From contig JBEVKW010000350.1 of assembly GCA_040509495.1 (NCBI GenBank), positions 1 through 64,000 on the forward strand: 64,000 nt of DNA. The letters run 5' to 3'. The notes under the pieces are model-generated. The model was not told the DNA's origin. It searched no databases and was given only the letters and a program-made list of their open reading frames with translations. How positions within the stretch are numbered: the first letter of the stretch is position 1; each line of letters opens with the position of its first letter. Made by a program: the position numbers and the translations under genes. The stretch comes from Terrimonas_A sp040509495. Its GTDB lineage: Bacteria > Bacteroidota > Bacteroidia > Chitinophagales > Chitinophagaceae. Below, in pieces: positions 7,717-14,432 of the stretch.

Positions 7717-8397
7717 ATGAACAATAAAGAATTATACATCAGATTTGAAAGAGTATGTGTTGCTCACAAAGAATGGGAACTCACTAACTTTGGAGTTCAG
7801 CCTATTCTTCGTTCCGTCAAAGGAATCATGGAAGAACAAGGCGAGCTTATGCATTGCGTGTTGAAGTTTGAACAAGGAATCCGGGGGATGGACGCGGATA
7901 AATATCTTGAGTTAGGTAAGGATGCCATTGCTGACATTGGGATTTATCTGATTTCTGCTATCAACAAGACAAATACACCTATTTCGTTTTTCACGATTGA
8001 TGCGTGTGCGGTTATGCATGGTGTTTCGATTCATGATAGGTTGTGTAGCGATTTTCTGGACGCGCCAGACGCTACTGTTGCGCCTAACGCATATCGTGAA
8101 TTCCTGCAAAAAAGAAGTGATGAAGGTATGTGGGCGTTCCGTAACATGCACGCTGCAACTAACATGCTTTTCTATTTTGCTTTGCAGGAGAAGTTGGACC
8201 GCGTGGATGTGGTTAAAGCTGACTGGTATAAACAGTTGGCTAATGAATGCAAAAAAGTGCTTAACGCGGCGAATGATGTTTCGCTTTATCTATTTGGAGT
8301 TCCTATCATGGAACTGATTTCCGAAGTTTGGGACCGTGAAGTTAGCAAGCGGGAATGGAAAGCCCGCAAACAACAGGAAGAATCTGCAACCGCCTGA
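7717..8397 (+). CDS. MazG-like nucleotide pyrophosphohydrolase (226 aa)
   Basis: The start is ATG 7717 (MNNKELYIRF), because a strong promoter covers the upstream in-frame TTG. The all-alpha NTP-PPase signature is visible: IMEEQGELMHCVLKF supplies EExxE and DAIADIGIYLI supplies the later acidic pair (about residues 38-85). Members hydrolyse nucleoside triphosphates, some also ppGpp. The protein is longer than a minimal MazG domain; the rest is helical and unassigned. A degenerate palindrome (GCTACTGTTGC) is at 8071. Confidence 0.65.
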   Translation: MNNKELYIRFERVCVAHKEWELTNFGVQPILRSVKGIMEEQGELMHCVLKFEQGIRGMDADKYLELGKDAIADIGIYLISAINKTNTPISFFTIDACAVMHGVSIHDRLCSDFLDAPDATVAPNAYREFLQKRSDEGMWAFRNMHAATNMLFYFALQEKLDRVDVVKADWYKQLANECKKVLNAANDVSLYLFGVPIMELISEVWDREVSKREWKARKQQEESATA

Positions 8398-8406
8398 AAA
8401 GTTTAT

Positions 8407-8739
8407 ATGACAACGCCTAGCAAACAAAAAATAAAGCCAACGTGGGTTAACGGCAAGCCTGTTCCCCGAACGGCGGAAGAAAAAACCCACATCCAACACG
8501 GCACAAAACTGCCTATGTTGGAGCATGACAATACCCTCTTTGTGGACCTAATTTCCAACGCCAAAGGATGCGCTTTGCGTATCCAGCAAAAGGGTGGGAA
8601 CGGTCCTCCCGGACGCATTTTTATTCCGGTGGAGCATATGTCTAGCTTTGCGGGTATTATTGCTGACACCCTGTCGGAGAACAAGGCTTGGATAGAGGAA
8701 CAAATGCCGCAAGCGGCTAGCGTTGCCGAAAATGGCTGA
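8407..8739 (+). CDS. Hypothetical protein (110 aa)
   Basis: No family is recognised. The N-terminus is basic and Pro-containing. A beta-rich middle (NTLFVDLISNAKGCALRIQQ, RIFIPVEHM) is followed by a helix. It overlaps the next gene by eight bases, and the pair may be translated together. Confidence 0.75.
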   Translation: MTTPSKQKIKPTWVNGKPVPRTAEEKTHIQHGTKLPMLEHDNTLFVDLISNAKGCALRIQQKGGNGPPGRIFIPVEHMSSFAGIIADTLSENKAWIEEQMPQAASVAENG

Positions 8740-9040
8740 CTTTGACCGCTTAGCTTCCAAGTTAGCTTCCATCACGGGTAACAATTCCCGTGCGGGTTTG
8801 GAGCTTACGCCAGCGCTCCTTCCATCGATGCTCAATCGACCAAAGAAGGAGGAAGCAATTCAGCTAGAAATGACTGCGGATTGCATGATGGCAAGACAGG
8901 ATGCGGAAGCATTGGTTAAACATTCCGGAGTTTTAAGCATCAAAGGAACAGCGGATGATCTAAATATCAACCTATCAATAGGCACCATACTTATTGTAAA
9001 CTCCGGCAATGGTCCTATTGTCAAGTTTATCAAAAAATGA
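8732..9040 (+). CDS. Hypothetical protein (102 aa)
   Basis: The start is ATG 8732 (MADFDRLASKLASITGNN). A helical N-terminus is followed by a C-terminal beta region (LSIKGTADDLNINLSIGTILIV). No family is recognised. It overlaps the PAAR-like gene downstream by four bases, so a link to the tail spike is possible. Confidence 0.75.
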   Translation: MADFDRLASKLASITGNNSRAGLELTPALLPSMLNRPKKEEAIQLEMTADCMMARQDAEALVKHSGVLSIKGTADDLNINLSIGTILIVNSGNGPIVKFIKK

Positions 9041-9300
9041 GTTTCGCAATTGGAGTTATGGGTGATTTGGCTGGCGGTCCCGTTATCGCCAGCCAAACTT
9101 TTTTTACTGTTAATAATTTGCCTGTCGTTAGGTTAGGCGATATAGTTACTCCGCATGGTGATTCGCCGCATGATAGCGCGTTAATGGTTGGCCACTCTCC
9201 ATGGTTCACTGTTGACGGTATTCCGGTTTGCAAGACAACGGATTTAGCTAGTTGCGGTGATTTGCTTGCGGGAACTAACGATTGGATGGAAGTAGATTGA
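9037..9300 (+). CDS. PAAR-like spike-tip protein (87 aa)
   Basis: The whole protein has the PAAR-repeat layout: repeated FTVNNLPVVRLGDIVTPHG and WFTVDGIPVCKTTDLASCG strands with His and Cys residues suited to binding a metal at the tip (H50, H54, C73 region). PAAR proteins form the sharp cone on VgrG/gpV trimers in contractile tails. Its partner here would be the gpV-like protein at 53869, although it lies 45 kb away beside the endolysin gene. Confidence 0.7.
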   Translation: MSFAIGVMGDLAGGPVIASQTFFTVNNLPVVRLGDIVTPHGDSPHDSALMVGHSPWFTVDGIPVCKTTDLASCGDLLAGTNDWMEVD

Positions 9301-9313
9301 ATAAACTAATCAT

Positions 9314-9811
9314 ATGAAAGTAACAAGAATACTAGGAAAGTCCCCCGTTGCCCGTCCGTTTACCCGGCCAGTTGCAACAGTTGCAAAAGAGCCAGAAATC
9401 TGGACTCCGCCCCCGGCGGATGATCTATATACGTTTTCCGATAAGCCTACCCATGTGCTTTATCATTGGAAAATCGCTGCAAGGGTATTTGGCAGGAAGT
9501 GTGAAACCAAATATGCAACGCATGTTGGCGTTCATGACTATGGCCAATGCGCTCAAGAAGCATGGAGCCGTTATGTTTGGAAAATGCTGCAATACAGCCC
9601 TGACTTGCCTAGCCCATATTTTGAGGCTGTGGACTGTTTGAGAATGGAAAGGATGAAAGTCTGCAATGAAAGTTTTGAAGCTGATATACCTTTGCTTCCT
9701 AGCCGTGTGATTGTGCCAAAGGACACGCTTTCAGCGCTCCTTTCGATGTATGCAAAGCCGGTTAGAGCACCGCGACCACTAACCCTTAAAATACCTATCA
9801 AACCAAAATGA
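9314..9811 (+). CDS. Hypothetical protein with basic tails (165 aa)
   Basis: It starts at ATG 9314 in the context AAACTAATCATATG, shared with several other starts. The first 30 residues (SPVARPFTRPVATVAKE) and the last 20 (RAPRPLTLKIPIKPK) are basic, Pro-rich and probably disordered; the centre is folded with many aromatics (YHWKIAARVFGRKCETKY). A palindrome lies in the N-terminal tail. Function unknown. It overlaps the endolysin gene by four bases. Confidence 0.75.
   Translation: MKVTRILGKSPVARPFTRPVATVAKEPEIWTPPPADDLYTFSDKPTHVLYHWKIAARVFGRKCETKYATHVGVHDYGQCAQEAWSRYVWKMLQYSPDLPSPYFEAVDCLRMERMKVCNESFEADIPLLPSRVIVPKDTLSALLSMYAKPVRAPRPLTLKIPIKPK
9374..9384. repeat. Palindrome copy 8
   Basis: A-centred copy 60 bases after the start of the 9314 gene, read as VATVAKE. 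Confidence 0.95.
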
Positions 9812-10353
9812 GCACTGTCAGCCCTAGCCTGCCGCTTCGGAAACTTATGGTGGCAATCGCAAAATCCATGGAAGGAGTCCGCGAAAATCCGAAAAACTCT
9901 AACCGTGGGGATCAAGTTGAACAATTCCAGCGCGCTACTGACCTACCGGGAACAGGGTGGCCGTATTGCGCCGCTTTTGTTTGTTGGGTGGTTCAGCAAT
10001 GGGGATATAAGCACGAAAAGGAAGTGCTAGCCGCCCTTAAGCTAAAGGATAGGGCAGCTTTCGACAAGTGGCGTCCTAAGACTGCCGCAGCCTATGGTTT
10101 TGATGAATGGGGGATCTCGAAAGGGTTGAAGGTATGGAATGAACAGAAACAACCCGGACTTGTATTGCATACTGGCGATATTTTTTCGCTGAACACGGCT
10201 TCCCACTGTGGAATGATTTACGACGATAAAGGCGAAATCGTTTACACCATTGAAGGCAATACGGATGAATCCGGAAGCCGTGAAGGTGGCGGAGTTTATC
10301 TGAAAACCCGCAAGCGTAGCCACTTGAGAGACCTTGTCCGTCTTCTTGACTGA
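9808..10353 (+). CDS. CHAP-domain endolysin (181 aa)
   Basis: A cysteine-histidine peptidoglycan hydrolase is indicated by the nucleophile motif WPYCAAFVCWVVQQWG near residue 53 and the catalytic His in ASHCGMIYDDKGEIVYTIEG near residue 132. It probably cuts peptidoglycan cross-bridges or stem peptides at lysis. There is no signal peptide, so export needs a holin; the next genes encode small proteins with one N-terminal membrane segment. Length fits a single-domain lysin without a binding domain. Confidence 0.8.
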   Translation: MSTVSPSLPLRKLMVAIAKSMEGVRENPKNSNRGDQVEQFQRATDLPGTGWPYCAAFVCWVVQQWGYKHEKEVLAALKLKDRAAFDKWRPKTAAAYGFDEWGISKGLKVWNEQKQPGLVLHTGDIFSLNTASHCGMIYDDKGEIVYTIEGNTDESGSREGGGVYLKTRKRSHLRDLVRLLD

Positions 10354-10382
10354 CGGCGGATTGTGTCGTATGGGTGGCCGTC

Positions 10383-10655
10383 ATGAAGAATCCTGTTACT
10401 ATCTTTTGGGTTATGCTTTCCGTCGTTTTCTGGCTTGGCTACTGTCTTAACGCCAGTGTCGAAAGGGAAGCAGCGCTACACCGGGAACTGTTCCAGCTTT
10501 ACCGCTTGCAACAGTTGCAAATCCCTCCGGTGCCGCAGCCTAGAATTTACCGTGAATCGCTTGTTGAAGGCATTTATTACGACGAAATTCCTCCGCCGGA
10601 GGGAATGACAGGTGGTAACACAACGCCATATCAACTAACCAACTGGACCGAATGA
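10383..10655 (+). CDS. Small membrane-anchored protein, possible lysis accessory (90 aa)
   Basis: The start is ATG 10383. One N-terminal membrane segment (TIFWVMLSVVFWLGYCL) is followed by a short coiled-coil-like helix (REAALHRELFQLYRLQQLQ) and a Pro-rich tail. The topology recalls Rz-like spanins or pinholins, and the place after an endolysin agrees, but there is no sequence proof. The palindrome encodes LQQLQ. It overlaps the next gene by four bases. Confidence 0.7.
   Translation: MKNPVTIFWVMLSVVFWLGYCLNASVEREAALHRELFQLYRLQQLQIPPVPQPRIYRESLVEGIYYDEIPPPEGMTGGNTTPYQLTNWTE
10508..10518. repeat. Palindrome copy 9
   Basis: A-centred copy in the 10383 gene, read as LQQLQ in the putative coiled coil. 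Confidence 0.95.
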
Positions 10656-11227
10656 TCTTGAAAGAGTTCCCCGCGCTTTGCCGCGAAAAGCTATGCAATT
10701 CGGATTATTGGGTTGTCATCCTAATATCCATGCTGGCTCATGCCTGCCTTAAACTAAAGCTCAAAAAGCTCAAGGCTTGGCTTGTTCCCATTGCTAGGAA
10801 AAAATATTGGGCTTACGTCATCGACCGGCAACGGGAATTTGATATTGCGCTCAAGCAATGGACTGGACCGGTTGTTTTCCGCTTTGTGTTTCGCCGCTGG
10901 CGGGCACGCAACAAGTATCAAATCAAAGTGGTTAACATTCGTGCATGGAACATGAGGGAAGCATGGGCTAAACTTCATTCCTACAATCAAGGACCGGAAA
11001 TCAGAATCTATTCGTATTCCTCTAACGGTTGCGACCGTGGCGTATGGGCCGAAGTCACTAACACGAAACCGGAATATCTGGCCACGGAGCCAGTTCCCGC
11101 TGTTCCAGTCGTCCTTGCCCCGGATACAGAAGTTACGCTAATTCAAGGGGAAATGCCGCAAAAAACGAAAAAAGCGATGGAACAAGCGGCAACCTTGACG
11201 ACATCCGCCATTCCGCCAGCGCTCTGA
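10652..11227 (+). CDS. Hypothetical membrane-associated protein (191 aa)
   Basis: A hydrophobic segment (WVVILISMLAHACL, about residues 20-35) is followed by very basic helices (KLKLKKLKAWLVPIARKKYW), then a soluble domain (KYQIKVVNIRAWNMREAWAKL) and a low-complexity Val/Pro/Ala tail. It is the last gene of the lysis-like group and is followed by a large hairpin. Function unknown. Confidence 0.75.
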   Translation: MILKEFPALCREKLCNSDYWVVILISMLAHACLKLKLKKLKAWLVPIARKKYWAYVIDRQREFDIALKQWTGPVVFRFVFRRWRARNKYQIKVVNIRAWNMREAWAKLHSYNQGPEIRIYSYSSNGCDRGVWAEVTNTKPEYLATEPVPAVPVVLAPDTEVTLIQGEMPQKTKKAMEQAATLTTSAIPPAL

Positions 11228-11232
11228 TTCTC

Positions 11233-11282
11233 GCAAAATCCGTGCCAAGTTCGATTTTTTCGTATGTTGGCACGGATTTTGC
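11233..11282. terminator. 16-bp perfect hairpin, probable bidirectional terminator
   Basis: GCAAAATCCGTGCCAA (11233-11248) pairs with TTGGCACGGATTTTGC (11267-11282). The ATTTT segments sit at the stem foot on both strands. It closes the 7.7-11.2 kb gene group. Confidence 0.7.
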
Positions 11283-11314
11283 ATTTACGTGCGGGCAGGT
11301 GCGCCTGTTAATCT

Positions 11315-11325
11315 GCAACTGTTGC
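11315..11325. repeat. Palindrome copy 10
   Basis: T-centred intergenic copy between the terminator hairpin and the promoter candidate at 11358. Confidence 0.95.
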
Positions 11326-11357
11326 GAAAAAATTTTGCAGAAAATCGAAAAAAGAGT

Positions 11358-11385
11358 TTGCAGTCTGAAAATCATGGGGTAGTTT
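11358..11385 (+). promoter_or_regulatory. Promoter candidate, GGGGTAKTTT class
   Basis: TTGCAG at 11358-11363, a 16-bp spacer ending GGGG and TAGTTT at 11380-11385. It aligns with the promoter candidate at 3293-3320, including GAAAAYCAYGGGG in the spacer. Confidence 0.65.
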
Positions 11386-11398
11386 GCATCCGTCACCG

Positions 11399-11412
11399 CA
11401 AGTGACATTGAA
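11399..11412 (+). promoter_or_regulatory. CAAGTGACATTGAA element, copy 2
   Basis: An exact copy of the 14-bp element at 3331, here 29 bases before ATG 11442 and the same distance past its promoter as copy 1, give or take a few bases. Confidence 0.65.
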
Positions 11413-11441
11413 ACCGACCAAACAACCAACTGCTTAATTCC

Positions 11442-12317
11442 ATGAACTATACGACCCACATTCCCCGCTTTTCTTCCTCCGCCAACGGTGCCGCTTTTCT
11501 CCGGTCCCGTGACGGGCAGCCGCTTGCCATGGAAGCCGTCCGCCATGCGGCACCGTCCATTTTCGCGGAAGACAAGCATTCCTCCCGTTCCAGCCGTTAC
11601 AGCTACATTCCGACTTCTGAGATTCTCGAAAACCTCCTGAAACAAGACTGGCAGATTTTCGCCGCGTTTCAGGGCGGCTCACGGGTGGAAGGAAAGCGGG
11701 AATTCACGAAACACCTTGTCCGTCTCCGCCACCGTTCGCAATCGTCCATCGTGAAAGGAGATAGCTTCAACGAAGTGATTTTGATGAACTCCCATGATGG
11801 CACAAGCTCTTACCGAATGATGGGCGGACGCTTCCGGCTTGTGTGTTCTAACGGTTTGGTCGTCTCTGAAAGCCAGATTGCGGATGTGAGGGTTCGGCAC
11901 TCCGGAGACCCTACCGCTGAAGTTATCGACGGTTGTATCTCCATTATGGAGCAAATGCCGGAACTTGATGCGGCAGTGGAAGAAATGCAGAGTTTGCAGC
12001 TGACGAACGGAGAACAGGAATTGTTCGCTCGCCTTGCCCTGCAAGCGCGTTACGGTGAGGATGGGGTTGCTCCGGTGACTCCACAGCAGGTGCTCCGCCC
12101 CCGCCGCACTGGCGATGCCAGCAACGACCTTTGGACCGTGTTTAACCGGACGCAAGAAAACATCATGCGCGGCGGGTTGCGCTACACGCAAGCGGACGAA
12201 AGGGGAGTGATTCCCCGCCGCCAAACCCGTGAAGTTCGCGGCATCGATGCCAACACCAACACTAACCGGTTGTTGTGGGCGCTGGCGGAAGGCATGGCAG
12301 ACTTGAAGGGACGCTGA
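11442..12317 (+). CDS. DUF932-family protein (291 aa)
   Basis: The sequence follows the DUF932 layout seen in phages and plasmids: YSYIPTSEILENLLKQDW, then KREFTKHLVRLRH, then VILMNSHDGTSSYRMMGGRF, then LVCSNGLVVSESQIADVRVRH and a helical C-terminus. The function of the family is not established; it is often near replication or accessory genes. It has its own promoter candidate and the CAAGTGACATTGAA element, so it is probably expressed as a single-gene unit, perhaps early. Confidence 0.85.
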   Translation: MNYTTHIPRFSSSANGAAFLRSRDGQPLAMEAVRHAAPSIFAEDKHSSRSSRYSYIPTSEILENLLKQDWQIFAAFQGGSRVEGKREFTKHLVRLRHRSQSSIVKGDSFNEVILMNSHDGTSSYRMMGGRFRLVCSNGLVVSESQIADVRVRHSGDPTAEVIDGCISIMEQMPELDAAVEEMQSLQLTNGEQELFARLALQARYGEDGVAPVTPQQVLRPRRTGDASNDLWTVFNRTQENIMRGGLRYTQADERGVIPRRQTREVRGIDANTNTNRLLWALAEGMADLKGR

Positions 12318-12329
12318 GACCCCTTCCCT

Positions 12330-12380
12330 CAAGGTAAATCCGGACCGATACGGACGAAAGGGTGCAAGGCCCTTACCTTG
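12330..12380 (+). other. Structured RNA segment, possible three-way junction
   Basis: CAAGGTAA (12330-12337) pairs with TTACCTTG (12373-12380). Inside lie a hairpin TCCG/CGGA (12339-12354) and a hairpin with stem GGG/CCC near 12360-12372. It sits in the 114-bp gap after the DUF932 gene and directly before the inverted CAAGTGACATTGAA element. It could be a 3' end structure; no U-run is seen. Confidence 0.35.
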
Positions 12381-12394
12381 TTCAATGTCACTTG
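12381..12394 (-). promoter_or_regulatory. CAAGTGACATTGAA element, copy 3, inverted
   Basis: TTCAATGTCACTTG is the exact reverse complement of copies 1 and 2. It overlaps the -35 box of the promoter candidate at 12392. No gene on the minus strand is visible here, so a protein-binding role is more likely than an mRNA leader role at this copy. Confidence 0.6.
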
Positions 12395-12419
12395 ACCATT
12401 TTCATTTTTAGTTTAACTT
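12392..12419 (+). promoter_or_regulatory. Promoter candidate
   Basis: TTGACC at 12392-12397, a 16-bp T-rich spacer and TAACTT at 12414-12419, 12 bases before ATG 12432. Confidence 0.55.
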
Positions 12420-12431
12420 TAATTGTTCCGC

Positions 12432-13034
12432 ATGAAACTTCCCATTGGCATCAAATTAGTAAAGGCGGAAGCCGTCCCCGCGCAAAAAGGCTTTCCGTTA
12501 CCGTTAGCAGCGGCTGCCGCTCTTTTTTCGGTCGCTCCAAATGCAGGCGCGGAGCCTACATTTAGCGTTAGCGCTCCAATCGTCCGCCGCAAGATTGCAC
12601 CAGCGCTGACCGGGGAGGAATTGCAACAGTTGCAAAAAGCCGCGAAAGATGCGGCTGCTACGTTGCGAAGCTTTCCGACTATGTTTGAGGTTACGACCGA
12701 AAAACGTGACGAATTTTTCCGTGTTTTTGGCTTGATTGATGGCCTGAAAGCTTATGAAATAGGGAAGGCTTTGCAGGTGCTTTGCCCTACGCTTGAGAGC
12801 TACGGCAAGCATGGCGTGAGACCATGCGTTTACATTCACGGGCCGGCGCTTACAGACAAGATAGCCGCCCTTGCAAAGACTGGCGCGGTGGCTTGGCAGT
12901 TGTGCGGCAAAGACTGTTATTTGATCTATCCACGGCAAGCGGTTTCCCTGTCGTCAACATGGGTTATCGACATCCTTAGACGCGTCCCCGGTGCCGTGGA
13001 ATATGGCGTAACCCTTGAATTCCCGCTTGCATGA
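12432..13034 (+). CDS. Hypothetical protein with MKLP N-terminus (200 aa)
   Basis: The start is ATG 12432, preferred over the in-frame TTG at 12423 that lies at the promoter start point. The N-terminus MKLPIGIKLVKAEAVPAQKG is basic, followed by an Ala-rich stretch. The folded part contains RPCVYIHGPALTDKIAALAK and a C-terminal VEYGVTLEFPL. No family is recognised; short similarities to the products of 489 and 4076 are seen. A palindrome encodes LQQLQ. Confidence 0.75.
   Translation: MKLPIGIKLVKAEAVPAQKGFPLPLAAAAALFSVAPNAGAEPTFSVSAPIVRRKIAPALTGEELQQLQKAAKDAAATLRSFPTMFEVTTEKRDEFFRVFGLIDGLKAYEIGKALQVLCPTLESYGKHGVRPCVYIHGPALTDKIAALAKTGAVAWQLCGKDCYLIYPRQAVSLSSTWVIDILRRVPGAVEYGVTLEFPLA
12623..12633. 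repeat. Palindrome copy 11
   Basis: A-centred copy in the 12432 gene, read as LQQLQK. Confidence 0.95.
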
Positions 13035-13168
13035 AACGCATAATCAAAGCCATACACCGCGCTGGATTGACGCTTGAAGACTTCAGGCGGATTTCCTCCG
13101 AAGAAAGGCGCGTATTGTGGCTGGAAGTGGTATGCGCTCAACCCTTTTACTTCTTTTTCTTTTCGTGA
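13031..13168 (+). CDS. Small hypothetical protein (45 aa)
   Basis: ATG 13031 overlaps the previous stop (ATGA). The peptide MKRIIKAIHRAGLTLEDFRR is basic and helical and resembles small phage proteins with a LEDF-type helix; the C-terminus is aromatic. Its stop overlaps the GTG start proposed for the next gene. Confidence 0.55.
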   Translation: MKRIIKAIHRAGLTLEDFRRISSEERRVLWLEVVCAQPFYFFFFS

Positions 13169-13635
13169 ATCTTCCTATTCTAAACCGTCCGGTGGCGCGT
13201 CCGCAAGCACCGATGAACCGCCCGTCATTGCCGGAAGTTTTCCAGCTTAAACTGACGCGCAACTCTAAGCTTGAATACGGTCTCGACTATGCGTTTGAAT
13301 GGCTAGACCGCAACCCGGACAAAGCGCGGAGAGCGCTGCAATACGTGGCTGCCGTCCTTGGGAAAGCCTATAGGATGACCGGCGGACGATATGAAGCTTA
13401 CGCCATTCAATTCAAGCTTCCCGGCGGGATAGGCTGCCCTAATACACCACTCGCCTTATGGGCTGCCCGCACGTTTGAAAATTTCAATTGGCTTGCTAAT
13501 TTCATGCATGGCATTACTATTCGGTCAGACGTAATGACTTGGGCTGATAAAGCCCTTTCGCTCTACTTTTCGTTCCCTATAACAAACACTTTGGAGACCG
13601 GGTTACAGCTGGATAGCTGCCCGCTGTTCAATTAA
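13165..13635 (+). CDS. Hypothetical protein (156 aa)
   Basis: The start is placed at GTG 13165, which overlaps the previous stop and gives an N-terminus (MNLPILNRPVARPQAP) like the MKLP-type starts of neighbouring genes. ATG 13132 in the same frame would add a hydrophobic leader (RSTLLLLFLFV) and cannot be excluded; the protein would then be exported or membrane-anchored. The remainder is helical (ARRALQYVAAVLGKAYRMTG). Function unknown. Confidence 0.65.
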   Translation: MNLPILNRPVARPQAPMNRPSLPEVFQLKLTRNSKLEYGLDYAFEWLDRNPDKARRALQYVAAVLGKAYRMTGGRYEAYAIQFKLPGGIGCPNTPLALWAARTFENFNWLANFMHGITIRSDVMTWADKALSLYFSFPITNTLETGLQLDSCPLFN

Positions 13636-13639
13636 CAAT

Positions 13640-13667
13640 TTGCCATCCGGCGGAATTCATGGATAAT
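13640..13667 (+). promoter_or_regulatory. Promoter candidate for the groES-like gene
   Basis: TTGCCA at 13640-13645, a 16-bp spacer and GATAAT at 13662-13667. The first arm of the inverted repeat at 13642 lies inside it. Confidence 0.5.
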
Positions 13668-13704
13668 ACTTTGGTCGGTAACGTCTCATATGCCGCCGGA
13701 TGGC
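13642..13704. promoter_or_regulatory. 12-bp inverted repeat before the groES-like gene
   Basis: GCCATCCGGCGG (13642-13653) is a perfect inverted match to CCGCCGGATGGC (13693-13704), 12 bases before ATG 13716. It may be an operator or, if transcribed from further upstream, a hairpin that covers the translation start region. Confidence 0.6.
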
Positions 13705-13715
13705 TTGAATTTCTT

Positions 13716-14027
13716 ATGACCACAATAACAAACAACCGAAAATTGAAGCCGTTAGGGCAGCGCGTTCTTGTCCGCAGGCTTGAGAAAGAAACGACTACTG
13801 CCGGCGGTATCATTCTTGCCGAAAGTGCGCAAGAAACCAACATCAAAGCCGTCGTTCAAGAAGTTGGATACGGAGACTTTGACGATGAAGGAAGACGCAT
13901 TGAATTCCACGTCAAACCGGGGGATTTGGTGCTCGTTCGTCAAGGGGCGGGAACAGCGGTAAGCTGTAACAAAGGTGATTGCCATATCATCCACGAAGGG
14001 GATATTCTGGCAAAGCTTGAGGAATAA
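13716..14027 (+). CDS. GroES-like co-chaperonin (103 aa)
   Basis: The Cpn10 fold is recognisable along the full length: LKPLGQRVLVRRLEKE at the start, a mobile-loop region with TTTAGGIILAESAQETN, then AVVQEVGYG and KPGDLVLVRQGAGTAV, ending with the DILAKLEE strand. It should cap the host GroEL ring, probably to fold the capsid protein as T4 gp31 does. The start at 13716 is chosen because an upstream in-frame ATG lies before the predicted transcription start. Confidence 0.85.
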   Translation: MTTITNNRKLKPLGQRVLVRRLEKETTTAGGIILAESAQETNIKAVVQEVGYGDFDDEGRRIEFHVKPGDLVLVRQGAGTAVSCNKGDCHIIHEGDILAKLEE

Positions 14028-14034
14028 ATTTGAG

Positions 14035-14091
14035 GGTTAGCCATTTTAAACCCTGTCACGGTTTAGACTCGCTGTTGTCGTATGGCTAACC
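14035..14091 (+). ncRNA. Structured RNA with a tRNA-Asp-like anticodon arm
   Basis: GGTTAGCCAT (14035-14044) pairs perfectly with ATGGCTAACC (14082-14091). Inside is AAACC CTGTCAC GGTTT (14048-14064), a 5-bp stem with a 7-base loop identical to the GUC anticodon loop of bacterial tRNA-Asp. There is no D arm and no normal T arm. It may be a degenerate tRNA relic, a tRNA mimic or an RNA leader; the loop match could be chance. Confidence 0.35.
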
Positions 14092-14099
14092 TTCATTAA

Positions 14100-14171
14100 G
14101 TCGCTTTCGTCTAGGCAGAAGAGGACACCGGCACCGGTCCGGAAACGTTGGTTTGACTCCAACAAGCGACA
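14100..14171 (+). tRNA. tRNA-like gene of tRNA-Glu architecture, anticodon loop altered
   Basis: The 7-bp acceptor stem GTCGCTT (14100-14106) pairs with AAGCGAC (14164-14170), discriminator A. The T arm is GTTGG TTTGACT CCAAC. Positions 8-26 (TC, GTCT, AGGAC, A) match the D-arm pattern of bacterial tRNA-Glu. The anticodon arm is CCGG CACCGGT CCGG: only four pairs, anticodon CCG (Arg) and A instead of U at position 33. It may be a mutated, non-decoding or decoy tRNA. Confidence 0.5.
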
Positions 14172-14178
14172 AATTTTC

Positions 14179-14189
14179 GCAACAGTTGC
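14179..14189. repeat. Palindrome copy 12
   Basis: A-centred copy between the tRNA-like gene and ATG 14193; flank C on the left, A on the right. Confidence 0.95.
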
Positions 14190-14192
14190 AAA

Positions 14193-14432
14193 ATGAAAAC
14201 AAAACTCACGGCATGGATACAGCGTCAGACTGAACATGCGCTGTTAATATCCAATACCAGAGACGCCGAGAAAGGCACACTAACTATCTGGATACCAAAG
14301 TCAGTCGTGCCTTACCAACGTCGTTTTACACCTAAGAATGAAGACGACCCCATAAAGGTGCATATGGAAGTATCTGATTGGTTTTATAACAAAAACAAAC
14401 AGTTGGAACACTTCAAAGAAGGTCATGTTTGA
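14193..14432 (+). CDS. Hypothetical protein (79 aa)
   Basis: A small basic protein with beta strands (GTLTIWIPKSVVPYQRRF) and a charged helical end. No family is recognised. The ATG follows the palindrome by three bases, and the 3' end overlaps the next gene by eight bases. Confidence 0.7.
   Translation: MKTKLTAWIQRQTEHALLISNTRDAEKGTLTIWIPKSVVPYQRRFTPKNEDDPIKVHMEVSDWFYNKNKQLEHFKEGHV

Noticed and set aside
8071..8081. GCTACTGTTGC in the MazG-like gene as another palindrome copy
   Set aside because: It breaks the symmetry of the left half and lacks the flanks; kept only as a degenerate site. The sequence near 60264 is rejected for the same reason.
10345..10373. Promoter TTGACT-17-TATGGG before the 10383 gene
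   Set aside because: The -10 box is poor, the spacing differs from the class, and the genes are tightly linked to the endolysin gene.
13659..14027. Longer groES-like start at ATG 13659
   Set aside because: It adds 19 residues not found in Cpn10 proteins and lies ahead of the predicted transcription start; ATG 13716 gives a standard Cpn10 length.
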